In this document: positions 9,783-19,960 of the stretch, piece by piece
Position numbering within the stretch: the stretch's first letter is position 1
How the letters are laid out: the number at the start of each line of letters is the position of its first letter
Assembly: GCF_023898315.1 (NCBI RefSeq)
Contig: NC_064619.1
Span: 504,156,594 to 504,220,593 of the forward strand
Direction of reading: 5' to 3'
From: Schistocerca nitens
Taxonomy: Eukaryota; Arthropoda; Insecta; Orthoptera; Acrididae
DNA: 64,000 bases
The notes under the pieces: generated by a model
What the model saw: the letters and a program-made list of their open reading frames with translations, nothing else
Database searches by the model: none
Told to the model about the DNA's origin: nothing
Made by a program: the position numbers and the translations under genes

Positions 9783-9960
9783 AGGATGGGAATAATCGAC
9801 CAGTGTACATCGATACCGGTATTTTAGTTGTGAGTATTTTTGATATTTATGGGAAAAATCAACCGGTAGAAATGGATATCGGTACTTTAGTTTTGGTCTC
9901 ATTTAAAGTATTTTTTCCTAAAAACGGGATGAAAAACAGGCATGTCAATTTGCCGTAACA
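9783..9960 (+). repeat. hAT-like terminal fragment (tentative)
   Basis: It starts AAGGATGGGAATAATCGACC followed by GATACCGGTATT, very like the left end of the element at 47970 (AGGGATGGGATAAAACGACC ... GATACCGGTATT). A second ATCGGTA-type motif follows near 9877. No right end is seen. Confidence 0.4.
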
Positions 9961-9989
9961 GTCTCAAAAAGTGGCCTTTTTTCACTCTG

Positions 9990-10662
9990 CCGTTTACCGA
10001 GCCACCTATATACCACCTTCAACAGAATAGTTTAATGAGGAGATTAATTTACTTAAAATCATAGCAGTCAATAATGAATATACGCCTAACATAGTGCACG
10101 ATATCCTAAGAAAGAAAACTGCAAGAATTACCACGCTCAGCACCTCATGGACTGAAATTAACCCAAAAAACTTTTTTCTATTCCTTTCATAGGACCCATT
10201 TCCTATCAGATTGAGCGCATGCTTCGCAACAAATACAACTGCAATGTTGCCTTCTCTACTAATAGTAATCTAAAGAGACACTTCATTCATAATCTGAAAT
10301 CCATTGGCTCCCCACAGAAAGTTCTGGCGTTTATAAGATCATCTGTGATACCTGCTCCTTCTATTATATAGGGCAAACTGGACGCGCTTTCACCATGATA
10401 TATAAAGAACATCTTTTGAGAAACAACGGCACCAGTCCACTAATTTTATCCTTTGCCGATCAATTACTGGACACGTGCCTGAAGCCATAGGCGATAGCAA
10501 TATTCTGCATACCGAAAAGAAGGGACGTAGGTTAGATGTTTTAGAGGAATTGGAGATTTTCAAACATCTCTCTCGTCATGATGGTCTCATTCTCAACGAA
10601 CAGCTGCAGCTGCGAAATAAAAACTTTTTCGATTGTATAAAACCATTGCTTGATCTTTGATT
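9990..10662 (+). pseudogene. Penelope-like element: RT thumb and GIY-YIG nuclease
   Basis: The decayed reading includes EINLLKIIAVNNEYTP near 10036, FIGPISYQIERMLRNKYNC near 10188, SGVYKIICDTC ... YYIGQTGRAF near 10324-10390, and KKGRRLDVLEELEIFKHLSR near 10518, ending at a TGA at 10660. The GVYKI ... YYIG pair is the GIY-YIG nuclease signature that Penelope-like retroelements carry after their reverse transcriptase; the nuclease cuts the target DNA. Only the last part of the protein is present and it is broken in a few places. The 3' flank may extend to the hairpin at 11162. Confidence 0.85.
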
Positions 10663-11445
10663 CAGATTTCCTCACGCAGTTTACTGAAATGTTGTTTTCC
10701 TGTTACATCTTTGCCGTTTTCTTGTATGTCATAACTGACGTTTTTTTACGTTACAAATTGTATCTCTGTTTAAAGCAGATAAATATATAACTTCATCCTA
10801 TTATTATTAGTGCTTACGTTATGCCTGAATCAGCTGCATCACAATTTCATGTATCTAGTTTTGAACATACAGTAGCCTAGTTGTTTCTGCGGCTACTAGA
10901 TGGCGCTCGTAGCAACACCATGTTTACTTGCCCACACTTTCTAACGTGGGAACCTCAGTCTTGTTGCAACCATTGTTCACTCAAGTACGAGCAGCATTTA
11001 GCGGCTCGCCATCTTATTTACAACTATTCATGACGTTGCCTTTCCTGCTTAGATTTTTTAAAATGTGACTTGTAAGTACTGCATCTCTTTCCAGTAAGTA
11101 CATACTTTAATTTTATTAATGTATCATACAACTAATTTGTTTTAGAACAGTTAGTTTAATTCTGAATACGACGCTCATAGTAGCGTCGAAACCTGGTAAA
11201 TTTTGTGACCGCGGGCTTATTTGTTCTAATATAATTCTGACACGGTCACTGAACCTTAGCAGCTATCTTCAAAGCTTTAAAATTTTTGGGTTCTAATGAA
11301 ACTTTCTTCGTGAACGAGTCAAACTGCGATTCCGAACGCGACGGAAGACTGCCCTGATCGGTCGCAGGTGGCACCCCTGGTTCCCATTGTTTGCAGTGCT
11401 AGGCGTGCGGAACGCGATGACAGAGTCGTCTGTATATCCTTCTCG
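10663..11445 (+). other. Non-coding flank, possible Penelope 3' region
   Basis: No gene is visible. The stretch is AT-rich up to 10860 and then mixed. It contains the hammerhead-like hairpin at 11162-11192. Its position after the GIY-YIG relic makes an origin as the element's 3' untranslated part possible. Confidence 0.35.
11162..11192 (+). ncRNA. Hammerhead-like hairpin remnant
   Basis: CTGAATAC is followed by a 6-bp hairpin (GACGCT/AGCGTC) and then GAAAC. This mimics the core order of a hammerhead ribozyme (CUGANGA, stem II, GAAA), with one base too many before the stem. Penelope-like elements are known to carry hammerhead motifs. The same layout recurs at 16584, 38107 and, on the minus strand, 61992. 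Confidence 0.35.
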
Positions 11446-11449
11446 GCAG

Positions 11450-11570
11450 CTGCGACATCAGCGCTCAGGATTTCCAACAGAAGAGGCCCGGATTCGATTC
11501 CCGGGCGTGGCGGAGATTTTTTTCCGCTCGGGGATTGGGTGTTTGAACCGTGGCGGCTCGCTTCGAGTCG
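11450..11570 (+). mobile_element. SINE fragment (B-box only)
   Basis: AACAGAAGAGGCCCGGATTC and the box GGATTCGATTCCCGGGCG are followed by GGAGATTTTTTTCCGCTCGG and GATTGGGTGTTTGA. This order matches tRNA-headed locust SINEs of the Gly-like type seen at 8207 and 46634. The tail is not recognisable. Confidence 0.45.
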
Positions 11571-13990
11571 ATTTCAGGGTAAAGGAAAATCTTTGGTCCG
11601 CAGCTGAACGAAGAAGCAAGGCGGCGCTTGGCCACAGCGACGTGAGATGGGCAGGGGAAATGAGAAGTGGGCTGCAGTCGGTGGACTGATGTGCGGGCAA
11701 GGCACATCGGGAAGGCGCGTGCTTGGCCGCGCAGTGCGGCATTGCCTGGTGCTGACTGTGGACTGGAATGGTCGCTGTTCTCATCTTACTGCCGTGGATT
11801 TGTTGCACGCTACCTTACCCATGATTGTCATAGTTCTTTTCGCCTTTCGCGATGGCGGCTTATGGACAGGCTTGAAAGTGAAGGTTCTTACTATTTTGAA
11901 ACCGGGATATTATACGTTGCTATAATCGTACTTCAGGCCTTCTGACCGTTTCTGCTTGCACAGTGACTTGCTGGTTGTGTGAGAAACCAATTGACTTTTG
12001 AAATGCTGTGAGGGGCTTCCGTCCCTACGTATTTATAAATATTTGTTTGGTACGTTATTGCTTCTTAAGACTCTTGTGTAAGCAGTCTGACTTCTTAGAG
12101 GAATTTGGCTTCACATAAGGAAGAGCCCCTTGTGCTACTGAATGGACAATCAATGTGGTGGCTTGCCTAATGTTACATTTTAATGTGTTTTAATGCTGCA
12201 TGAAGAGCTTACTGAGGCTAAGGGTATACTACGATACCGTGCAGTGGAGCCGCTTAATCTTCTGGACGTGTTATTTCGCTTATCTGTGTGCTGGCAGGGG
12301 CGGAGGAAACTTTAAGCTAGATGCACATTTTTATCTCTTCTTCGAATGCTTTATCCCACATGACTCAGAGCTATTTGTAGTTTCAAGATTTTACGATTTT
12401 GCTTTTAATTACTAACTGCTAAGAAAGACGGTTGATTGCAGTTGCCATTCATGCTTTACTGTCTCATTCAGGCGAAAAATATTTCAGAGATTTTGTAGTT
12501 TTGTTTTGGTTAGTCGATAAATGCCGTCTAAGTTCCTAAATTGAAGACTCACTTGTACTTAGGCCGATTTGTTTGACATCCTTCTCAGCTCAGCCTTAGG
12601 CATTATGCACGAAACTTGTTACACCGTCACAGTACCAGCAGCTATAAAACCTGTACTTCTGCTCCTTGTTACTTATTTGGGCAATTCTTCGTAACCAGAA
12701 TTTGTACATTGGCTATTAAGTGCCTCAGTTGGCCCCATGCTATATGTACTTGAACTAATAAGTCTGTGTCTACTTCAAGGTTGTCTCCCATACTTGTTAT
12801 TCAAAGGACCTGGCACAGTTTGGTCGTGTGGTAATTTGGTCTGGCCGGGCCCTGCAGCTAAATGATCTAGCACGAAGGCTTTCCGGAGTTATTGGTCGGT
12901 TATACTGGCTCTATGATATCGTGTCAGACAACCCACACATTGGAAGTGTCAGCCGATCTGCATGAAGGTGGCAACGGGTCCCCAGTCTGTAATTAAAGCA
13001 CAATGCTTCTTATATGCTGTCTCTACAGAGAAGTTAAATTTCATCAGAGTTGGTAATCTTGGCTAACTGTCTTGTTTGTGTGTCCATGTAAGTTGCAATT
13101 TTTTTCTCTCTGAATAATCCTTGGCCTTTGAAAGCTTTTCGGGGCTTAGCAGTGGTGACTAAAAATCTTTGTTATGATCTTTTACTACGTTTACCTGGTA
13201 ATATTATGTAAAAAAGTTGAGATATGTTGTATCTTCAGAAAAAAAGAGTAAGTGAGCCATACTCACGGTTTAGGAGCTGTGAGTTCCTGTTGTTAATAAG
13301 GGAAAAAATTTCAAACTTTTAACCAAATTCCTAGTTGTGTAATGAATTCATGCTTCTGTCTTTAGCTTGAAGGAGAGCTTGTATTTGCTCATAATGTTTG
13401 GATGATTTTAAAGTTTTCCCTATTACCCAGTGTGGACCAGCTAATTGTTATTTAAATTATTTAACCTGACGTATTTTTCCGGAATATTTGTTGGTGTAAT
13501 AAAGTTGTTTGTATTTTTGGGAAACGGTGAATGTCTTTGAAAAGGATACGACTGGGGTCCAGTCCTTCAATTTGGATCCTTTACCGGCGTTCCTTCGGGC
13601 CTTAATTTTCCCTGTCTTTCTTGTTTTATCCTCACTTCTGTATTGTCATAACTGACATTCAAATATTGAGATGGCTGTATGGACCCGTCCGGAAAGTCAA
13701 TAAACTAAAAAGTAAACAGCGCCATCTTCCACCGTTTATCTGCTTCGGCGAGTGAGTTTCTTGGAATTTGATGAAGAAAAGTTAATTAACATTCTGTAAT
13801 TTATGACACAGAACATGTTGATTGCACAAATGTTTTACGTCTGAAAAGATATAGGACAAGAGTTAAATATAAAAAAGTGTAATTATGTTAAAGCAGTTAT
13901 TTATTAACAAATAAATTCGTATGAGCATTGATTATTATTATACGAGTATGTTAGAAAGGCAAGGGTACATATTGCCTGTCTTATATAAAA
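11571..13990. other. No gene recognised
   Basis: This is mixed-composition sequence, GC-rich near 11600-11800 and AT-rich after. Short open frames at 11647-11945 have no domain that I recognise. I see no terminal repeats, tRNA boxes or splice-bounded coding pattern. Confidence 0.4.
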
Positions 13991-13992
13991 CG

Positions 13993-14810
13993 TTATTTAC
14001 ATTCCGCTTTAACGGCTGCCTCTTGCCATGAAACAGAATCGTACACACTGGAGAAAATATATTTTAGATTGTCTGTAGTTTCAAATCCATCGCTGTTCAG
14101 AATTCCTCCAGAAAGGGAAAAGCTAAGCATACTGTTCTGGCTGATTGCTTTGTAAACAGTATAACTACAAAATGGAACCCAATTCTCTTCAGGGTAACTG
14201 TTAGGTAGCAAACTGTGTAAGCAAAATGCCAATAATATCAGGGCGTCTTGCACGTCAGGCGCCACAGCAATAGGGCGCTAAAAGGAGCTAAACACTTGGT
14301 TTAAAAGCCCAAAAACGTTTTCTGTTATTCGATGAGCACGTCATAATCTTTAGTTTTGATTTGTTTCTCTCGGGGTGATGCCCCAGCTTTTCTCGAATAA
14401 GATTTCGTTATACAATCACTGAGAGCAAATCATTAATCTCCAGTCAGGAAACGGAGTAACTTCAAAGTTGCCACCGGCAAACACTTTCGTGGAGGGATAT
14501 TAAACTCCTTTGCTGTTATTTTCCTTCCCATAGCCGATTTTTAAAATATCTCGTTATAAGATTCTTTTACGTAGGCGACGACATCAACACTAGTGAATTT
14601 ACAATTTACGTCTACAGTAGCCATCAACGCAATCGAGAAGGAATCTTTCTACTTAAAAACACCTATCCACTCTTTTCTTGTCCTCTTGTGTGAACGTGTT
14701 TTCCCTCTATAGCGCCAACGCAATTAGAAATATTCCTCTTACGCCAAAATACTTGTTCGGTAGTAGGTCGCATCAGTATAGGCAGCTGTCTCATTCTTAA
14801 AAACTTCAAT
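13993..14810 (-). pseudogene. PIF/Harbinger transposase relic
   Basis: On the minus strand the decayed protein reads NCVGAIEGKHVHTRG near 14710, then ALMATVDVNCKFTSVDVVAY near 14610, NIPPRKCLP near 14490, RAHRITENVFGLLNQVFSSF near 14320 and VAPDVQDALILLAFCLHSLL near 14230. This is the order of the DDE_4 nuclease of PIF/Harbinger elements. The first catalytic block normally reads GAIDG, and here the Asp is a Glu. Several stops and shifts break it; the last 90 codons (14265-13993) are still open. I found no terminal repeats or partner Myb-like protein. Confidence 0.8.
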
Positions 14811-15985
14811 ATTTATTCCAAAATTCTTGATATGTAATATGGTGATATACGATGTGCGAATGACAAAGATGAGTATCTTTCCCTGAAATAAGCGGTAATA
14901 TATAACTAATACGGCTTTTATTCGTGGGTGATGACTGTTATAAGAATTGGTAGATTTTAAGAGACGGCTCCAAAATGTTCAAGAAGAAATGTGAATTGGC
15001 ATCGGACATAGCCGCTTAAAAAATTTCAAAAACAAAGTGACGCAAACGGCATTTGTTCTTTGATGGTGTTTCACAACAAAGATCTGGAGAAACAAATGAT
15101 CCCGTAACATCAGTGCAGTGAAGTATATAGGAAAGTCATGAAGGCAACGTCAGCTGGACCTTTCGGCATTACAGGAAGTAAATACGGCAGAAAGAAATAC
15201 AGTAGGTTTTTTACCAGTGAATCATCTAAGGTAACAAACGATGAATGTTGAGTAAGAGCACAGAAAAGAAAACGAAGTGACTTTCGTAGTAATGATGATA
15301 TTAAAAAAAAAAAAAAGCTGACAAAAGGGACGGAAGTAGGCAAAATTTAGTAAAATATTTTATGGAACACAAAGATGATAATCCGGACGTATTTTTCCGT
15401 CACATCAGCGCAGTTGTAAGGTGTTTACCTCCAGTTTGTAAGACATAAACAAAATAAAAGTGTTATTGTTTCTGATTATGAAGTAATGGCTGCATCATCA
15501 AGTGAACCAGTAACCCTTCAGCCTCAAAACCTCTATTACCATGTCTTGGAAGTACAGCACAACATAATATTGTATAAAATTTTATACACTTCATTTTTTT
15601 TCTTCGCTTACTGCACTCATTAGGCACTGTGATTGAATGGCATCTTTAATAAAACTTAGGAGGAAATTAAAAGCTATTTTATTTAAACGTCAGTGTTTCT
15701 TGAAAGTGTTTTCACGTATTAACAAATGTTGTAATGAATGGTGTGTAACATCCTTCTACTTTTCTTTTTTTTATAAAGACATTCCTGTTATGCAACAATA
15801 AAATGTTATCATCTTCCTCACCCAATAACAACGCAATTACCGAGTGCTGTTACCCAACGTCTCGTCTCACGTAGTTTTTACAAGTGACTGGCTTATATGT
15901 CTCACCGACTTCAAGTGACAGAGTTGTCGTGTTCCGCCGCCGCATTTGGATTAGTACCTTAATGTGTTCTTGGAAAATTGAAATT
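14811..15985. other. No gene recognised
   Basis: AT-rich sequence upstream of the Harbinger relic. It could include the rest of that element (N-terminal part, second ORF), but no readable block remains. An A-run sits at 15303-15316. Confidence 0.4.
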
Positions 15986-15989
15986 GTTT

Positions 15990-16852
15990 TTAAATGTTGG
16001 ACCATTGTAGAAAAAGGAGAGAAATAATCAGTGCAGTTTCATAACAGTGCCAACAGTCATATAATAACAATCACATAAGAATCGGTACAGCTTTGCTGGG
16101 ACAGTACTTCACCCGTTTCCACGTGGTGTGGCCAATTGGACGATACGCTTGTAAGTGCAGTGTGCAAGACTAGCCGCACATGATCAATTCGAGAGCTTCT
16201 CGCTGTCATGCTCGGCCATCGGTTCTATTGCAAAATGGCACCAATCCGTAGACAGGAAATATTTTGTAAAGTGCATTAGCAGTGAAGTAAAATACTCGAT
16301 TTGCTTTAAAAGACCACTCAGGGGCCCAGAATTGGTTTGCTGGGTACGGACTTGGGGACACTGGGATTCCTGAAATGGGGACGATAAGCGCCATCAGTCC
16401 CCTGTCACTGTAACCTCTGCACATGTTTCAGCGACCACTGCACGGCGCGACTGTGGAAAGTTTTGTTTCACAGGGAACGGGGGTTGGGTGGTTACTAACC
16501 ACCTTCTACACGGAGCGCGTCCGTATCTCACTACTGACTTCTAGTATCAGCCGCGCGCAGTTGACCTCAACAAGTGTATGGGCCTGAAGATGACGTTGTT
16601 ACAACGTTGAAACTAGTTGCCAAAATAAAATCGACACCGTAAGCACAGCTGGGGCAATTTCTTTATTTTCAACAGTCATTACAGTTGTTCAGTCTTTGTT
16701 CAAAGTCTACAATAATTGCTAGACATGACAGGAATAAGAACCGAATATCGGTTGTTTGAGAAACCAGTTACTTTGAGCGGTTTCAGCAGTCAGATGTAAT
16801 TAAAAAAAGTATAGAACTGAAAAATGTTTGTTATACAATTGCCATCTCTAAT
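15990..16852 (+). repeat. hAT-like non-autonomous repeat, copy B
   Basis: The stretch 16018-16310 aligns by eye with 48210-48480: both contain GGAGAAAT ... ATCAGTGC, then TTCTATTGCA, GGCACCAA and ATTTGCTT in the same order. The right end near 16740-16852 has CGGTTTCAG and finishes CCATCTCTA, a weak match to the right end at 50241-50248. No coding sequence is seen inside. Confidence 0.4.
16584..16613 (+). ncRNA. Hammerhead-like hairpin remnant
   Basis: CTGAAGAT, then a 7-bp hairpin (GACGTTG/CAACGTT, one G-T pair), then GAAAC. The layout and the single extra base are as at 11162 and 38107. Confidence 0.35.
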
Positions 16853-16859
16853 GCCAATG

Positions 16860-17080
16860 TCCATCTCATCCTGCCCCTCCCTCTCCTTCCACCTATTCCT
16901 CTGGCTCCCTTTCTTTCTCCTTCGTTCCTTACTTTCCATCTTCTCCTCCCTACTCGTTCTACCCATCCCTAAACCCTCTCTCTCGGTTCATCTATCGTGA
17001 ACTCCTCACTCACTACCCATCGCCTCCTGACACATCTTTCCGGCCATCCCTTCTCTACCCGTCTCAAACTTTCTCCAACT
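16860..17080 (+). repeat. Polypyrimidine tract
   Basis: The top strand is C/T-rich, with words such as CCTCCCTCTCCTTCC and CTCCTCCCTACTCG. It has the same character as 9487-9780 and lies just after the end of the hAT-like repeat, as that tract lies just before one. Confidence 0.65.
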
Positions 17081-17525
17081 GTGCCCTGCATAACAGGCCA
17101 GTGAACCCAGCTAGTACTGCACTACCTCACCTGTTGTGAGGACACTCTATGCATCGGAGGAACGTTTGATAAACGTTTCCTGTTCTTTATTTATAGCCTG
17201 CCGTGCTAAGCAGGTCGATAGGGCAGGGCGATTGGCATGCCTGTTATGCAGGACAGACTCCACTTCTGGGATTGGAAAAACCATGACATGTAGGCTACCC
17301 CACAAATTACACCGATAAAGTAGACTGATACAATTATCACGTAATATGTTGTTCTGGGCATTATATATCACAGGAGCTGTTGGAAACCATACTATTCCAT
17401 CACCGTTTCTATTGGAGCTAGGCAGTTATAAAAACCACAGTGCCAGCAGTTTCTGTGCCAAATTTGGCTGAAATCAACGCAGTCTTTTGTAAGGGGTTCC
17501 TAGAAATGCACACTTACATACACAC

Positions 17526-17690
17526 AGCCTTTTCCTCGTCACATCACCCATGTACCTGTTTGACACACGCTGTATCCTCCTATCTCTTTGCCCATTTTCT
17601 CCTTACCCCTTTGTGCCCATATGTCCTTGCCTTCCTCACACTGTCCGTCTCCTCCGAGTCCACCTCTCTCTATCAATTTCCAGCTCAGAA
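17526..17690 (+). repeat. Polypyrimidine tract
   Basis: CCTCCTATCTCTTTGCCC, CTCCTTACCCC and GTCTCCTCCGAGTCC words are all on the pyrimidine-rich top strand. The open frames here are a by-product of that composition and not a gene. Confidence 0.6.
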
Positions 17691-17749
17691 TACTGCTCTT
17701 TTGCCATTTATTCCTCCTATGGAGGGCAGGCTATCGGTAGCGGCTGGAA

Positions 17750-17757
17750 ATGTGTGT

Positions 17758-17803
<46 letters not shown>
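17750..17803 (+). repeat. (TG)n microsatellite
   Basis: About 26 TG units with one TC interruption. Confidence 0.95.
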
Positions 17804-17804
<1 letters not shown>

Positions 17805-17915
17805 TACACGCATATGGTCTGAAAGAAGAGACAATTCATGATACTGCAGCTTTACATAAAGCTACTGAAATGAAATGCGTTATATTCTGACTTCACAGCA
17901 ATAGGCACTGAAATA

Positions 17916-19335
17916 CACTCCTGGAAATGGAAAAAAGAACACATTGACACCGGTGTGTCAGACCCACCATACTTGCTCCGGACACTGCGAGAGGGCTGTA
18001 CAAGCAATGATCACACGCACGGCACAGCGGACACACCAGGAACCGCGGTGTTGGCCGTCGAATGGCGCTAGCTGCGCAGCATTTGTGCACCGCCGCCGCC
18101 AGTGTCAGCCAGTTTGCCGTGGCATACGGAGCTCCATCGCAGCCTTTAACACTGGTAGCATGCCGCGACAGCGTGGACGTGAACCGTATGTGCAGTTGAC
18201 GGACTTTGAGCGAGGGCGTATAGCGGGCATGCGGGAGGCCGGGTGGACGTACCGCCGAATTGCTCAACACGTGGAGCGTGAGGTCTCCACAGTACATCGA
18301 TGTTGTCGCCAGTGGTGGCGGAAGGTGCACGTGCCCGTCGACCTGGGACCGGACCGCAGCGACGCACGGATGCACGCCAAGACCGTAGGATCCTACGCAG
18401 TGCCGTAGGGGACCGCACCGCCACTTCCCAGCAAATTAGGGACACTGTTGCTCCTGGGGTATCGGCGAGGACCATTCGCAACCGTCTCCATGAAGCTGGG
18501 CTACGAACCCGCACACCGTTAGGCCGTCTTCCGCTCACGCCCCAACATCGTGCAGCCCGCCTCCAGTGGTGTCGCGACAGGCGTGAATGGAGGGACGAAT
18601 GGAGACGTGTCGTCTTCAGCGATGAGAGTCGCTTCTGCCTTGGTGCCAATGATGGTCGTATGCGTGTTTGGCGCCGTGCAGGTGAGCGCCACAATCAGGA
18701 CTGCATACGACCGAGGCACACAGGGCCAACACCCGTTATCATGGTGTGGGGAGCGATCTCCTACACTGGCCTACACCACTGGTGATCGTCGAGGGGACAC
18801 TGAATAGTGCACGGTACATCCAAACCGTCATCGAACCCATCGTTCTACCATTCCTAGACCGGCAAGGGAACTTGCTGTTCCAACAGGACAATGCACGTCC
18901 GCATGTATCCCGTGCCACCCAACGTGCTCTAGAAGGTGTAAGTCAATTACCCTGGCCAGCAAGATCTCCGGATCTGTCCCCCATTGAGCATGTTTGTGAC
19001 TGGATGAAGCGTCGTCTCACGCGGTCTGCACGTCCAGCACGAACGCTGGTCCAACTGAGGCGCCAGGTGGAAATGGCATGGCAAGCCGTTCCACAGGACT
19101 ACATCCAGCATCTTTACGATCGTCTCCATGGGAGAATAGCAGCCTGCATTGCTTCGAAAGGTGGATATACAGTGTACTAGTGCCGACATTGTGCATGCTC
19201 TGTTGCCTGTGTCTATGTGCCTGTGGTTCTGTCAGTGTGATCATGTGATGTATCTGACCCCAGGAATGTGTCAATAAAGTTTCCCCTTCCTGGGACAATG
19301 AATTCACGGTGTTCTTATTTCAATTTCCAGGAGTG
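17916..19335 (+). mobile_element. Complete Tc1-like transposon
   Basis: Terminal repeats CACTCCTGGAAATGGAAAAA at 17916 and its near-complement ending at 19335 (TTCAATTTCCAGGAGTG) bound a 1420-bp element. The target TA is duplicated at 17914-17915 and 19336-19337. The terminal repeats agree over about 27 bases with few differences, so the copy is not very old. It carries one transposase gene with frameshifts. Confidence 0.93.
18161..19180 (+). pseudogene. Tc1-like transposase, two frameshifts
   Basis: The protein is read in three frames. From the ATG at 18161: MPRQRGREPYVQLTDFERGR, a helix-turn-helix paired-type domain. From about 18315 to 18785: RKDRRIL-like linker then RRVVFSDESRFCL with the first catalytic Asp. 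From about 18780 to 19180: GNLLFQQDNARPHVSR with the second Asp and SPDLSPIEH with the Glu. About 32 residues lie between the second Asp and the Glu, against 34 in typical Tc1. The frame changes lie near 18305-18345 and near 18775. Without the shifts the length would be about 340 residues, normal for the family. Confidence 0.9.
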
Positions 19336-19337
19336 TA

Positions 19338-19784
19338 GTTTCAGAGGCAACAAGTGAAAATATCTTCTCATGAACAGTCGCCTTGACAGCCTCGACCATC
19401 AGGACATGACTCCAATCCAGCCCAAAGCCCATCTCGTTTCACTCTACTGATGTAGCACATCTGTCCATCGTATATATTGAAAGTAGATCAGTGCCATTTC
19501 AGTTCCACAGAAATTAAAGCAGTGTCTATTTGCAGCGGAGTTAGAATTTAATCATTTTATTTCAGCATAGATTTGTACGGCTGATGAATCTTTTGGATGT
19601 GTCCAAAGAAACAAACACCACAGAATCATAAAATGTATACATAGCTTAGTGGGCATAACGTCTCTGCAGTTTGAGTCAGTCTCTTTCCTGATCTCTTACG
19701 GGACTACAGTTAATACCAACGGGAAATGAGTGTGACGGAGAGAGGACGCTATCTGCGACAAGATAGGATTTTGGGGTGGAGAGG
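19338..19784. other. No gene recognised
   Basis: Sequence between the Tc1 element and a SINE. Nothing coding or repeated was recognised. Confidence 0.4.
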
Positions 19785-19960
19785 GTTCATGTCCGGATAG
19801 CTGAGGCGGTTAAGATAGCTGTTTTCGAGAAGTGTAAAATCTAGGGTCGAGTCCCGGTCAAGCAAAAACTTTCACTTGTCGTCACTGAAATTTTTTCAGT
19901 GCGTAATTGCAATTGAGTCAGTAATTAATTCGCTTTATTTCATCATGTATATGTATCATG
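19785..19960 (+). mobile_element. tRNA-headed SINE, third head type
   Basis: GTCCGGATAGCTGAGGCGG (A-box) is followed 45 bases later by a B-box, GGGTCGAGTCCCGGTC, then AAACTTTCACTTGTCGTC. It shows no relation to the tail of the other SINEs in the window. The limits are approximate and no target duplication was found. Confidence 0.6.

Noticed and set aside
17440-17841. 133- and 90-codon ORFs over pyrimidine and TG tracts
   Set aside because: Low-complexity translation (VCVCVC) produced by the microsatellite.
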